A stretch of 64,000 bases of DNA from Polyodon spathula. Taxonomy: Eukaryota; Chordata; Actinopteri; Acipenseriformes; Polyodontidae. The stretch is taken from assembly GCF_017654505.1 (NCBI RefSeq), contig NC_054570.1, positions 2,057,523 to 2,121,522 on the forward strand, given 5' to 3'. The notes beneath the pieces were generated by a model. That model ran no database searches, was not told the DNA's origin, and was given only the letters and a program-made list of their open reading frames with translations. Shown here one piece after another: positions 34,500 to 47,065 of the stretch (positions within the stretch are counted from its first letter, which is position 1; each line of letters opens with the position of its first letter). Made by a program: the position numbers and the translations under genes.

Positions 34500-34606
34500 C
34501 ACGTGATTAATGGAAAGCTACTTGGAAAGTCTGGGTGATAATATACTGGAAGCGCCGCATGGGAGGTGCGCTCTGTGTGGCAACCTTGATACGGTGTGTA
34601 TAAATA
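34500..34606 (+). promoter_or_regulatory. HAMP core promoter: E-box, STAT-like, BMP-like and TATA sites
   Basis: In order: CACGTG E-box (34500-34505); TACTTGGAA (34519-34527), one base off the STAT3 consensus TTCNNNGAA and close to the mammalian hepcidin site; AGCGCCGC (34551), near the BMP-response core GGCGCC; and TATAAATA (34599-34606). Transcription should begin near 34630. The order resembles known hepcidin promoters, which respond to USF, IL-6/STAT3 and BMP/SMAD. The site calls are by eye. Confidence 0.6.
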
Positions 34607-35193
34607 CCTGCGTTCTGGTGAGGTCGGGCACAGCAAAGCAATTACACAGAGCGACTGAAAACAAACGGCTTGCTTAGCACCGCTGAACCATCGGAGAGAA
34701 CAGGCTGGACACTCATTGAACTAAAGCGCTAGTGTGGGGCTAGATCTGAAAACTGCGTGCCAGTGACTTCAACTTTATAAACACTAATAATTACCTTTTT
34801 ATTTTTGCCTAACTTGGTACAACATAGTTTTTTACAGAGAACACATGGGTATTAATGAATTTTGTATATGCTTTTGAAAGAGCTCCAGTCATTCAAATTA
34901 TAAGCACACTTCCATTTCTAACCAATACATTATTCAATTGCTCAAATTACTTGCGTGGTAATGCTCACTTCAGTGTGCTTTCTGAGTGGGGAAAATACTT
35001 TTGGAACAAATGAATAAACGCTAACACTCAAGTGCTGTGTCTGAATACGGCTGCTTGAGATATATTTTGTAAAATAAACAGGTGTACATATTCCTACTTA
35101 CGGGGCAACAATACTGAACATGAATGTACACAATAGTATAACATTATTGATTGACTGGTGTACTTTATTTTTGACTTCTGCTATTTTCTTCAG

Positions 35194-36604
35194 ACAGAAG
35201 ACCAGGACAGGCAACAAGATCTTTCCAGTGTGATTGATCAACGGACAGCTGTCAGTACAGAGGCGCACAGTCCACTGGTGAGTCTAGCTGACTCTCTCTC
35301 TCTCTCTCTCTCAGTTTCCCTGTCATTAATATACTTGCTAAGCCTCCCTAGCTGTCTGTTTCCTGTGTTCACCACTCTGTCTTGTCAGCCCTTTTATTTT
35401 GACATTGCTGATACTGTCTCTGAGCAATTTCTTGGTACAGCCTAAGAGCAACCCATGCGGCCACTAGTACTCCTTTGTCAAGCACTATTCAATCCTTCCC
35501 TTTTCTGGAAGACTGCCCTCCTCGCACAGCTTTATAGATTGAGACTCTTCAAATTCTTGGGACTATAGCCCAGACATTTCCAGGAGAGAATTCCTAAAAA
35601 GAGAAGTTGAAGAGTGGCAATGAAAAGTAGTAGAAATATCTAGCAGTAGAAACAGATTCAAAATGGTAAATGACATGCTAAAATCCACAAGAGGCCAAAC
35701 TAAATTCTTAAAAATACACCGAAAGGGTACCAGTGATGCCCCCCACCACCTGTAAAGGAGACACGTGCACAGCGGGGGTGGAGCTTGTACAGCACACAGT
35801 GTTTAATTGAGGTGTGGATACTTTGTGCGATGTTTCTGCAAAATAAAAGTGCACTCTTGAAATTATATTTTCTTTTTTTTTTAACCTGACTTTATAGTAG
35901 TTTTTGTCTTATATTTGCTTTTGTTATGTTTTATCATTATTCTTCAGTTGTCCTTCTTCTTCTTCTTCTTCTTCTTCTTCTTCTTCTTCTTCTTCTTCTT
36001 CTTCTTCTATTTTTACTACCTCTTTGATATTACAGGCTTTTTTTTTTTACCAACATTTAAAGCAGTTTGAAATACTGTGGCATATGAAAGGCGCTATACA
36101 AATAAATTAAATTGAAATTGAATTGTTTCATATGGTACCATGCTCAAAGCACAAGCAACACACTATGAAGCCCATTTCAGGCACCTGAGCATCTTCAATA
36201 AAGGCTACCCAACACAATACGCCATGCGGGATGCTTAACACAGGCTACTCTGAGCCATTTCCATATGCCAATGGGATAAACTTCTTAAATAAAGGAGCAT
36301 TTCTAACTAAACACAGGGTATTGGGGAAAATTCAAGCCCAAAACATCAGAACAGGTCTTTCCTAAATCCATTTGCAGTAGTGGCAAGTTCTCCAGTGACT
36401 TTACAGGATTTAGCACGTCGAGCCAACTAGTGTTCATAGCTTGTAACTGCGACGGCGAGGTCCACGTTTCTTCTAAGCTCTGATGCTCTTGTTTTCCAGA
36501 ATTCCCTGCTGCTGCGGGAGAAAAGACAAAGCCACCTCTCGATCTGCAGGTCCTGCTGCAACTGCTGCAAGAACAAGGGCTGTGGCTACTGCTGTCGGAC
36601 TTAG
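35194..36604 (+). CDS. HAMP: HAMP, hepcidin: prodomain and mature-peptide exons; signal-peptide exon not found
   Basis: Hepcidin is the secreted peptide hormone that lowers iron export by binding ferroportin, and in fish it is also a defence peptide. Exon 2 is 35194-35277 (TEDQDRQQDLSS...), acidic prodomain, with acceptor TCTTCAG and donor GTGAGT. Exon 3 is 36500-36604, with acceptor TTTCCAG. It encodes NSLLLREKR, a furin-type site, then the 25-residue mature peptide QSHLSICRSC...GYCCRT. All eight cysteines are at the family positions (7, 10, 11, 13, 14, 19, 22, 23), and a TAG stop follows. The N-terminal QSHLSI block is the iron-regulatory type. No ATG with a hydrophobic leader and donor occurs between the TATA box and 35194; the predicted 5' leader (34630-34760) has no ATG at all. 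Either the exon has been lost, making the gene inactive, or it is unusual. The gene sits directly after USF2, as in mammals. Confidence 0.9.
35950..36008. repeat. (CTT)n microsatellite in HAMP intron 2
   Basis: About 59 bases of CTT; the polyserine frame over it is not coding. Confidence 0.9.
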
Positions 36605-37089
36605 GAACCAGAGCCCCGGGTCACATCCTCTTTCAAATAGCTATCTATTGTATGCACGGTAATTCCAGCCCCACTGGAAAGACCGGACTTTCAACGCTCC
36701 CCTTTTTAAACTAAATGAGTTAGCAATTGGAGCTGGGTTTCAAAAGCAAATCACCGCTTTATGTGTGAGTTGGCCATATAACAGTTTGCAAAGTGAATGC
36801 TGTCATTGAAGCAAATGGAAATCGCATTGAACCGCACTGGGATGGGATCTCTGAGCCTCCATGGGCCACAGCCGCAGACAATTTAGATAACATACATGTC
36901 AACGTTGAGCAACGCCAGTCTTGTCCTCCACTACTCCTGCTTGTCCTTCAGGTCCACTTGAAGCCTATCATTCGTCTCAGGTCTTAACATGTACACTGTG
37001 CAAACCGGTTGCTATCTAAACTGCTTTTTGTCTGTTTGTATATAACTGTATAATATGTTTTAAGTTTTCTGTTTTCTATAACTATATGA

Positions 37090-37095
37090 AATAAA
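37090..37095 (+). terminator. Probable HAMP poly(A) signal
   Basis: AATAAA 486 bases after the hepcidin stop codon, followed by a GT-rich stretch. This fits a normal 3' UTR. Confidence 0.6.
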
Positions 37096-37215
37096 AGAAG
37101 TTACTTAAAAGTCTGGTTCTGGACCACCTGTTACACACCAATTTATCAGTGTATGCATTTTTATCAACAGCAATGGACACAGATTTTGCATTACTTATCA
37201 TTTTAGGATTGTGAC

Positions 37216-37307
37216 ATGAATATATATATATGATTATATATATATATTATATATATATATATATTTTAGATATATATATATCTATATTGATATATATATA
37301 TATAATA

Positions 37308-37366
<59 letters not shown>
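37216..37366. repeat. (AT)n satellite-like tract
   Basis: About 150 bases of interrupted AT dinucleotides. Confidence 0.9.
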
Positions 37367-38639
37367 TATACCGTTTTCATAACCCCCCGCTTAGCAGGAT
37401 TTGACGGTTAATACCAAAAGTCTACTGGATGCTGTAATAGTAGTATTTCATATTGGATGTTTGAAATGTCACAATATACATGATTCTCAGGAACAGGACG
37501 TGTGACTACACCGTTCCTCAAGCAAGCTTGTCACATGAAAGTTAATTTTTATGAGATTAATATGAACTACATACAAATCTGCTTGTCCACTCACATCCAG
37601 CAGGGGGTGCAAGGAGACAAGCAGTACTGCATAAAATATAGACTATAATTAATGAGTCTTAAACATGCAGCAAAACATGTATTTGATTAAATCTGTGAGG
37701 CTCAGCTCCAACATGGGCTGGTGAATAAATTCACAATTTCGCCTGACCGGTAAGTCTGCAGTAGCACAGTAAGGAGAAAACGTGTCTGCTGATTTTGCCT
37801 CACTAGCCCGCAGGAGTGCCAGCGCCAATGTTCCATCTGGAATCCCTGACTGTTAACTTGGCACAGCCAAGACTCGAACCCGCGCTCCCCTGACTGTATA
37901 ACTCAATGTGGACGGCAAGCACTCAGGGACCCCTTAGGAGGTAGATTCAATAATAATAATAAATAAAAAATTCTAGGAAACCCTTCTCTTTAACACACGC
38001 CTCTAGAAAGTTTAAATGGCTAGGAGGTGCAATTTATTAAACTGAGTCTCCCTAGTTTTCTCAGCTTTAGATCTGAATCTAGCATTTGATTGCTTTTTGG
38101 AATTAGAAGTATCTGATACTGAGGCCCTAGATTTCATGAACGAGAATCGCCTGCAGATTGATAGGCAAGGATACAGTCATACAGACAGACAGGGCCTGTT
38201 TTGCAAGCTGTTCCCTCGGCGCTTGAAGCATTCATCTTGTGACGGCGAGCATCGGAGCAATTTGTGTTTCTTTTTTTGATCATGCATATTTCATGTCTGT
38301 CATGTATATTTATTGTTCCTTTAATATAAGACCCTGGCTTTCTCCAAAATGACTTTATTTCTTGGTATTTTGCCGGCTGTGCTGCAGCAACAGTGATGAA
38401 TTGCCCTTTTAAAACCGCAGGAGTGCTGATGAATGTTGGTAAATTACCAGGAATGATACTAATACAATGCATAAAAAAAAAAAAAAAAATTACACAAAAT
38501 GATCACAGGACAGGCTAGTCTAGTGCTGGGGGGAGGGGGAGAGCCAAGAGATTAAAATGGGTTTGATTCTCATAATTAGCTCAGTCACTGACTGACTGTG
38601 ATAAATGATTTATTAAAATATAGACTTGACAACATTACT

Positions 38640-38830
38640 ACATACTTAGGCCGTAAATTAGCTTGCAGATAAGTGAAGAGGCTGACCTTAGGGAAGCCAT
38701 GGGCAAGGGGGGGCAGGATAGCTGCCCTCCCCCATTAGAAGAAGCCAGAAAAAGCAAGTGGAGGCTGGAGAGGAGGTAATGGATCGAGGCATAACCCTTT
38801 CCTTGCCGATCATTGGAAGTAATGTTTATC
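38640..38830 (-). repeat. Dispersed repeat, inverted partner of 52530-52685
   Basis: The stretch TTAGGGAAGCCATGGGCAAG, then GGCAGGATAGCTGCC, then GAGGCTGGAGAGGA is the reverse complement of 52530-52685, with some mismatches. The family is unknown. Confidence 0.75.
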
Positions 38831-40259
38831 GAGGGACAAACAAGAAACCAGCTATTCGATTGGCGATTTGTTCTGGTATTGAAAGTGCCTAAAATATGCT
38901 TGCTGTTCATTCGATTTTTAGCTAAGGTTAAAATTCCCCTTCCTGAACCACAGATTTGCCTTATTGGCGTAGCACAGCATTCCTGTTCTATTCCTAAATT
39001 AGAATCCCTTTGCAGGTCAAACTGAACTTGTAAAACAGTTGTTTTAAAACGCATATTTTTTTTGGAGCAACTGTCCTGTTGGATTACTAATACCTAGTGA
39101 GCATTCATATTAAAAACCATAGTCACTTTATCTTAACCCTGGAATCAATAGTTACAACAATATATCTCCTCCAGTCAATATTGCATGATACAGGGTGGTA
39201 TCTAATTATGAAAATGCAGCTGTATGCTGAGGAAATGTATTGCTTTTAAAGTGCTTGTTTGAATATAATGTCCATATTCAGAAAGTTATAAGCAATACAG
39301 AACTGACATGAACACGTATGTCTTGTGTATCACTTTGTGTTATTGAATAGAAACTGGACTGCTGCCAGCACTTAATTCATAATTGAACTGGACATAAAAA
39401 AACTAAATATTCTGACAGACTGTGATATTAGCAAGTCTGATTTGAATGTCAAAGGTCTCTGTACTAGTGAGGTAGAAGCATTTATACTACCTAAGCCTCC
39501 CTCTGCCTTATTCTTTAAAAAAAAAAAAAATCCATTTAGAAGAAAAAAAAAAACGCTAGTTACAATGTGGAAAGGTATATAGCTTTTTAGAATCTAGCCT
39601 ATTGTCTATATTGCAGTGTTACATCAATAGAATGTTTTGTAATTATTACAGTAAAAACGATCATTGATTCAATTCATCGCAATGTAATTGTACTTTATCT
39701 ACTGGACCATGGTTGAATGTGCATGAAATAGGCTTACCAAGGCCTGAATAAAATCCTTGACATAGTGAACCGGATCCAGCAAAGTCTAAACCAGAACCAT
39801 GTTATAGGACATCCAGAACCCGAACCTTGCTAACCCAGGATTCCGAGCCTGTAGCCAGAACTGCTGTCAATAAGAAAGCTGAAAGAACTATAACACAGCT
39901 ACGTGTGTGACAATCCGAACAGCTTGGATTAAGAGTGAGCTGATGAACAAGGCTGTTTTCATGGATGTGCTAATCAGTAATTTAACTAAAGCCTTTTAGA
40001 AAAGGTGTACTGTTCTGTGTTGGAGTAAAGGCAAAGCTAAGCATGATAAGAAGGCTGAAAGCTGCATGGTGAAATGCATTGTAACCGTGTTGCAGCTGAT
40101 TAAGATAGACAGCAGGTTGAGCTCTTACCCTGAGCTTCAATCCTCATTGTGTTAATGTTGTAGCTGCTATAGTAATCAAGTCTTACTGCAAGTGAAAGAG
40201 CTAATAAAATAATGGTGGTAACACATTTCCAGTAAGTGTTTCTTTAATAACTGTGCTTT

Positions 40260-40540
40260 TACATATACAGAAATCGATAAACAGTACAGAACTGACACGA
40301 ACACACATGTCAATAAAAACACGTGCATTTGCACATAATTCCAATGTTATTATGCATCGTTACAATGCACTTAATGCACCAATCTTTTTTGCATGCTATA
40401 ACACTAACCCTAATCCTAACCCTAACCCTAATCCTAACCCTAACCCTAACCCTTATCCTTATCCTTATCCTTATCCTTATCCTTATCCTTATCCTAACCC
40501 TAATCCTAATCCTAATCCTAACCCTAACCCTAACCCTAAA
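40260..40540 (+). repeat. Telomere-like tract within dispersed repeat, copy 1
   Basis: The flank ATTATGCATCGTTACAATGC, then CTTTTTTGCATGCTATAAC, leads into about 135 bases of CCCTAA mixed with CCTAAT and CCTTAT hexamers (40405-40538). The vertebrate telomere strand is CCCTAA. The same flank precedes the tract at 48517. Confidence 0.88.
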
Positions 40541-40668
40541 AGTGTATTTTCTTTGGATGTGCACACAAGATTGAAATGATTTAAAAAATAATCATTAATC
40601 ATTTAAAGTTCTTATGTACACCCAAAAAACAACTTTTCATTTTTGTACACTGCAGATTTACCTCCTTT

Positions 40669-40670
<2 letters not shown>

Positions 40671-40721
<51 letters not shown>

Positions 40722-40810
40722 TTAATAATATATACATATATATTTTTTATATATATATATATAATATATATATTATTATATTATATTTTAATATATACAT
40801 ATATATATCT
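40671..40810. repeat. (AT)n tract
   Basis: AT dinucleotide array with imperfect palindromic continuation. Confidence 0.9.
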
Positions 40811-40814
40811 CATT

Positions 40815-43300
40815 AGTTACTATAAGTAAAAAAATGGATGCCATACCTATTTTAGTCAGGGGGAAATATGATATTAAAAGGGACCAAAACCTGACTGTAT
40901 TTAGGAATATTTAACATTGTCATTTAAGGACTATTGTAAAGGTCATTACTGAACAATCCTTCAGATCTAATTTTACCCTCGAACATGGATTACAGACACC
41001 AGGAAATTATATTTTTGTGTTGAAAATGAACATTATCCTGGGGGCACTGGAGTTTTAAAGTATGATATATGTTGCCAGTAAAAGGCTTTTATTAAGTCTT
41101 CAGGGAAACAAAATGTATTTGTAATTCCCAAAGAGTGATATTAAATGCAGGAGAAAATGATTTGAATTCTGCTATGTAAAGCTTGATTTCGTCTCTTTGT
41201 GAAGCAATTGAAAAAAATCTACCTTGGGTATCAAGTGATGTGGTCTCATTTTTCCAATACAGTACTCTATCAAAATCAGTCTTGCATAATACCAGTAGAT
41301 CGTCCTGTTTAAAATTGAACTGTAAAATATACTCAACTCTCCAACGAGCATTGAGACGGCCCTTAGAGAAGTTGAGCCCTTTCTGGGCTTTTCAATGCTT
41401 ACTTTTATATGAGGGATGCTTAGGAGAATGTTCTGAAAAGATAGCTTTGAGTCTTGCCTTTTGGGTCTATGTTAGCTCAGGGAAGATGAGGACACTTTGT
41501 GGCTTGTTACTTGTTTTCTGGGGACTAGGTTTCAGGCACAGCAAAGGAGACTTGGGGTTTGATGCAGCAACCTCAGACTAGGTCTCCCGGTCTCCTCGAA
41601 TCAGATTTCAAGCCACTGTTCAAGAAATAAAGGGCTTTGTGTGCTCCACAGCTTTATAATACAGTGGTGGATTTTCATATCTCTGCTCCATTACCTTTTA
41701 GTGCATGTTAGTCCCTCTGGAGTTATTCCCTAGGGGTGATTTATTGGCACACTACATTACTACATAGAATAAAAAATACAGTGAATTGAGATCCTGTGAA
41801 AAAATCAGGTTTGGAAATTGTTTAATGTATTACTTAGATCAAATAGACTGGGGTGGGGGGGTGGGGGGGCTACAAAAAGACAATTAACCCATAAAGCATG
41901 TCTTCCAGTTAACTGGAAAAGAAACCTTGATGACCCAGGGAAAGGTGGCCGCCCTCCAGTTCAAAGTTGAGACAGTGGCCTTGAGCCCTCTTTGTGTAGA
42001 GGGATGCTGGATTGTCACCTCACCTGACATTCATTTCCAGACCAATTAACATTCTCATAGCATGAGCCATTGCTTAGAAATCTTACCGCTTGCCAGAGTG
42101 GAATTGCACCACGGCAATGACAAACCTTTTCTTATTCAAAGCAATTCATTAGGAAGAGGGGTAAGGAGACAAGCATCCTCAGCACTGCCGGGGAACGAGA
42201 ATGCTTGCCATCGCCACAGGATTAGTGCCATTGTGGGCAAGCTTTTGCTGTAGAAGACCTATTTTTCAGTGCCAGAGAGTGCCTTTCTGTTTCCTTGACA
42301 GTAAGAGGCTTAGACGGGATTCTACAGAAACACTTTTTTCTGTCTTGTTTCTTTCAGGAACATGCCTCCCCTAGAGAGAGCGCTGACAAGCAGCCAAGCC
42401 TACCCACTAGGCACAGCCTTTCGCAGTGTATCAATTCCATTTGATGTAATACCGTCTTCAGGTATTTTATACCTGTATTAAAAAGCAGAAAACTAATTTA
42501 GAAAGGTATCTAGGCAAGACTTTGTCTGCTTGCTTAAGGCACACTGAGCAGAAGAGACACACAAAGCAACAAGTGGGTTTCGTTTAAGGGTCCAGCGTTG
42601 ACCTCACACACACACAGTATGTTCAGATTCAAAAGTCTGTTTACCCAATCAGAATGATGCTCACTAGAGCCTTCTCCAATCAAAATAGCTTAAGGCAGAA
42701 TCAGTCATGAGAACTTACCTACAGCCAATCACATTAAGTTTATACACTGTGTGTTTAGGTGGCTCTTACTATTGTAAGAGTCGTGATCTTGTTCAGTTTG
42801 GACAGTCTACAGCTATGGCCTGTGTCACCCTATAGACGAGGAAACGCAATCTGACACAACGGAGAGAATCAGGGAGTTTAAACAAATTGGGCAGAATAAA
42901 AAAGAAAAAAGAAAACGATAGCAGCTGTAGCGTTTAGACAGCGATCCCATGAGCATCTTCCAGCCAAGTCAACTTCAAGCACTGGAAAGGTGAACAAAGG
43001 GGCAAGGCGGGTGGGCATTGCTGCAAACAGGTCTACTTAAAATATACTGCAGACTGCGTCTTTGCTGCAGGCAAGGCTGATTCACACAGTGTTGGCAGGA
43101 CTATTAGTCTTGAATCAGTGAACACAGTGTGGGAGGGTAAGGTTGACCACTCCTGCATTGCAGGATGTCAATTCAGAAGCTGAGTAGCAGGACCGCTGTT
43201 CTATGACATAAGCAAGCTTTAGATTTTTAACGCCCATACTCTATATTAGCACTACTTCTGCATTCAGTGTCTCTACCCCCTTGCCTTTCTGCTGCAGAAT
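40815..43300. other. No gene seen
   Basis: Mixed single-copy-like sequence. The longest open frame (41183-41581, plus, 132 codons) has no recognisable motif and no splice context. A G-rich tract is at 41850-41870 and a CA tract near 42606. Confidence 0.45.
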
Positions 43301-43302
43301 AG

Positions 43303-43795
43303 CGACGGCAAAACATTTTGCATCTGCCTGTAGGGTTAACTCATTTTGCTTCCTGAAGTCGAATGAAAGCTGCTGAATAATGCTTCGTTAACACATTGAA
43401 TTACACACCGCTTTGTAGTTTTTGCATATATAATTAGTGAAAAAATGTGACATTTCTAAATCTAACATGAAATACTGTGCTACCACTAAGCATTCTGGCA
43501 GACCTTCGCAATATCAGTTTGCAGATTCTTTGATGACAACCCTTATGCAAGCCTACCCTGGTATTTCAGCATGGTATTTTTGTACTTTTACCTGCTGTTT
43601 CCATGGTAATGCCATGTATTAACCATAATTTACCCTGGTTCACCATGTTAATTAATACGCTTTGCCATAGCTCACTGTTCTTTACATTGTTTTGATAGCT
43701 TTACCATGCTTTCAATGTGCTTTATTACACTTGGCTAAACTTTGGTAAACTATTAAAGGGATGATGCTAAATAAAACTTTTGACCACAGCTGTAT
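43303..43795. mobile_element. Non-autonomous Tc1-like transposon, nearly complete
   Basis: The left end ACGGCAAAACATTTTGCATC and the right end AACTTTTGACCACAGCTGTA are decayed versions of CAGCTGTGGCCAAAAGTTTTG inverted repeats. The interior shares TCTAACATGAAATAC with 9405-9626 and 45740-45925. No transposase frame is present. Confidence 0.6.
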
Positions 43796-43799
43796 GTTA

Positions 43800-45006
43800 C
43801 TGTAGAGTATGTACTAATACAACCCTTCAATTCATACTGTTTATTTTTTTCAGATAACAGTATGTGACTCGGTCAGGGAACAAAAAAAAATATATATTTT
43901 TTCCCCCCTCTGTCACAATGCATGAATGTAACTTGAGAAAGTTTCATGCAATGATTAATTTGACCTCAATTATTAAAATGACATTTGGAATCAATAAAAG
44001 AAAAAGAGAACAGCAGCATTGGTTAATTTACTTGGAAGGCCTCTGTTGATAATGACAAACTTCAATATTTTTTACATTGCCCAAACAGTAATTTTACATA
44101 CCAGTTTTATTCAACGGGTTGTAGAATGACTGACGCGGGTCTGTGGGTTTTAATGTCAATTTGAGGTTCTGTCCCGTGGAATGCGGGACACTTGGGAACG
44201 TTGATGCCCACCAGCCCTGGTCACGTTACCTCCCTGACCCACAGAGGCTCCAATGCAGCCTCAGGACAGCGCAACTTTGTTGTGCCCCTTCAGCAGGGTC
44301 CTGTTTTGTTGTTGTTCTTCTTAAATTCGTTTCCACGGTGTTTTGCCCCTGTTTTTCTGCCCTGGGTTTGTTTACTGTGTGTTCTATTTATCTGGAGAAC
44401 AGCTTATCCAATTTTAATTTCACTTCTGCTCATTTTGTTGTATCTCCGATTTGCTATTGACTTATACTTGTGATTGAATGCACCCAATGGGCATCACTGT
44501 TTTAATCTTTTTTACTTATTTTTCTATGGTTGTGGTAATATAACTATTGCCTGGGGCCTAGTTGTAAAACATTGATTTCACGTTTTTAAAGCTAATTGTA
44601 AGTCCTACATTTGGTAATAAATGTATAACATTTGCGATGCAGCTGAACTGGTGAGATGTATTGCTTTTTAAAAGCTAATCCATCTGATAAAAACAGTGCA
44701 GTAAAGGACCCCCCCCCCCTTTCAGATTATTATAACAGGTTTTTGCTCTGACTTTTTAAAAAAAAGGAAAGAAACCATGTTGAAAAGTTACTGATGTTTG
44801 TCGTGAGCGAGTGTGAAAGCCAGCGAGTTGATTGGATTCCGGATTCCGCTCTGCATGCTGATTCCAGTGGCAGCAGAACAGGCTGCCTGCTTAAAGAATT
44901 TAACCATCAGCACCAATCTGCACTAATGGGCCCCTGCAAAACTTGTTAACCAAAACATGATTAGGGTGCAACTGGCTAAATGAGGACAATCATTCACAAC
45001 AGGGTT

Positions 45007-45055
<49 letters not shown>

Positions 45056-45470
45056 TAAACTGATCGATATATAAGACATAGAACACAGATACACGGTAGA
45101 GCCCCTGTTAATTCTTTTCCGCTGCACAACCGAGCCACGCTGGACCATGTCGAGCCAGCCTGGCCCAGCTTAGGAGGAGCCTGGTTGTGTTTCCACAGCA
45201 GAGCCTGCCGTCACACGCAATGAAAAGGGGTCGAGTTGCGTGTTGATAACACTGTGTAACACAATTTTTGTTCCTGGGTAGTAAGTGTTATTTCCTAATT
45301 GCTTATGCCTCAAAAGTATAGAAAATGGCTATTATTCCCCACAAACTTTGCTTTTGTGACCAGGACAGGTCAATTTCAAAATATCACTATTTCCAATGGG
45401 AAAACAGGCAAATTTGTGTCTTTTCGTTCACATAAAGTCAGAAAAAAACAACATATGAATCCAAATTAAC
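43800..45470. other. No gene seen
   Basis: Contains a poly(C) run (44709-44720) and a GA microsatellite (45009-45052). Two overlapping open frames at 44143-44473 show no known domain. Confidence 0.45.
45009..45052. repeat. (GA)n microsatellite
   Basis: Uninterrupted GA tract of about 44 bases. Confidence 0.9.
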
Positions 45471-45477
45471 ATGTATT

Positions 45478-45633
45478 TATACTAAAGTAATACAAAAATG
45501 ACTACAAAAGATTTAGAAGTGAGTTGTTTTTCGAGATTTACGATTATACTGTAAATTTACACTATAATCGTAAATCTCGAAAAACTACTCACTTCTAAAT
45601 CTTTTGTAGTCATTTTTGTATTACTTTAGTATA
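45478..45633. repeat. Near-perfect 156-bp palindrome
   Basis: TATACTAAAGTAATAC at the left is mirrored by GTATTACTTTAGTATA at the right. The arms of about 78 bases meet at GTAAATTTAC with no loop. By eye only two mismatches occur (GAGTTGT versus GAGTAGT, and ATACTGT versus ATAGTGT). It fits a very young fold-back transposon ending in TA. Confidence 0.9.
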
Positions 45634-45734
45634 CTTTATGCCAGTATTTTTAGTGCAGAGTTAACTGAACAACATGCCCCCCTTGAAAAAAGCATCACTT
45701 TAGTTTGGTCTGTTCCAAAGACCTAGACTGTGTG

Positions 45735-45930
45735 TACAGCGATGGCCAAAAGTTTAGCATATCCCTGTAGAATAGATTTTGTTTCAAAACCTGTTGAATA
45801 ATGTTACATTTACTTTAAAAAAAACTGACAAAAATGTACAAATGTGCCATTTTTGAATCTAGCATGAAATACAGTACCACTATTAAGGCTTCAGGCAGAC
45901 TTTTGCAACATCATTTTGCAGTTTCATTCT
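45735..45930. repeat. Tc1-like transposon fragment
   Basis: Begins with GCGATGGCCAAAAGTTTAGC, a terminal motif, and carries AATCTAGCATGAAATACAGT of the shared interior. The right end is not clear. Confidence 0.55.
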
Positions 45931-47060
45931 GTACCCACCTGCATAAAACACCATACAGCACTTTTGCTGCTGGTCCTTAATCATTAAAAAGAACAGCATC
46001 TAATTTTGAGTTTCTTAAACTTGAAAGCTGCGGCTGTCCTGTTTTGAAGTTGCCTCTTTAATAAAATCACAGAAAACTGATTTCTGTAACTTTATAAAGC
46101 CTATTCAAACAGCATCCATAGATCTCTTGTCTAGCATTTAAATTACAGCCTGCCTCTTATTAAGTGCTAATTAAACACATTTTGAAGGACAGGACCTAAA
46201 TTAAACACTGCTGGTTTGTGTTTTCACTGCAGGGCAGACGTGTTATATAATGGGTGGATTCAGACATTTAAATTGAAAGGATTTATGTGGGCAATTGAAA
46301 TTAAAATAAAATAATCAGAAAGCAAAAAACCCATTGTATTGCTTCAAAAGAAATTCAATTACCGTGTAGGAGAATTCACAAAGTAACAATCTATGTTACC
46401 GTTAAAGGACCTGTTTGGAATTTAAAGGATTTCTATATACTCCACCCTGAAATTGATTAGAACATGTAAATGGAGGAAGCATCATTGTCCCATCTTGAAA
46501 TCTATACAAAATATTTTAATGAGTAACCCATCTCACGAGTGCAGTGCTTCAGCAGATATGATCTTTTTATTACCAATGTAGAAGTACTGTGTGGGGGTCT
46601 TTATTTTACCCGCCTCAAAATAATATTATTTTTTCACTATTGAGTTTCACATGTGACAGTATCCTCTTTGGGCCCTGGGTCCAAGTATGTGTTAAACTAA
46701 TACAATTGAAAGGTATTTGCCAGTGCATAGATCGCGTGCCACTTCATTTACAAGACAGCTCATTAAAATCTTTTGCCTGCACTTGAAGATGACATTATCA
46801 CTCCTAATCTTTCTGCATGTTTAATTGCTTGTTGGGACCAGATCATTATTGGGGGTCTCTTCTTTTAGCCAAAAATTCATACAATATAACAGGCCTGCAC
46901 GCCACACCCATTGCTGTAATGATTACTTCACTTCTGCTTGCAAAATGTAGATTAGTATTTCACTTGAATTGTTTTAGTGATGCAGGGCTGATTGGTTGTG
47001 AGTGATAGTAGATTTGCAGTTGAATATTTGCCCCCCTCTAACTGTTGGTTGTGTGTGCGA
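45931..47060. other. No gene seen
   Basis: AT-rich; short open frames only, none with a recognisable motif or paired splice sites. Confidence 0.45.
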
Positions 47061-47065
47061 TTGCC

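Larger units (their letters stand above)
37096..40250. other. Non-coding region after HAMP
   Basis: No gene recognised. Holds an AT-rich array (37216-37366), a tRNA-SINE-like fragment (37860-37925) and an inverted-repeat partner (38640-38830). Confidence 0.5.

Noticed and set aside
34961..35017. Short ATG frame MLTSVCFLSG as the missing hepcidin leader
   Set aside because: Too short and not a convincing signal peptide; the frame meets a stop and no donor in suitable phase follows.
40253..40579. Asn-Pro and Ile-Leu repeat frames on both strands
   Set aside because: They are translations of CCCTAA-type hexamers and their variants.
41183..41581. 132-codon open frame on the plus strand
   Set aside because: No motif, no family resemblance and no splice sites; length is within chance for this much DNA.
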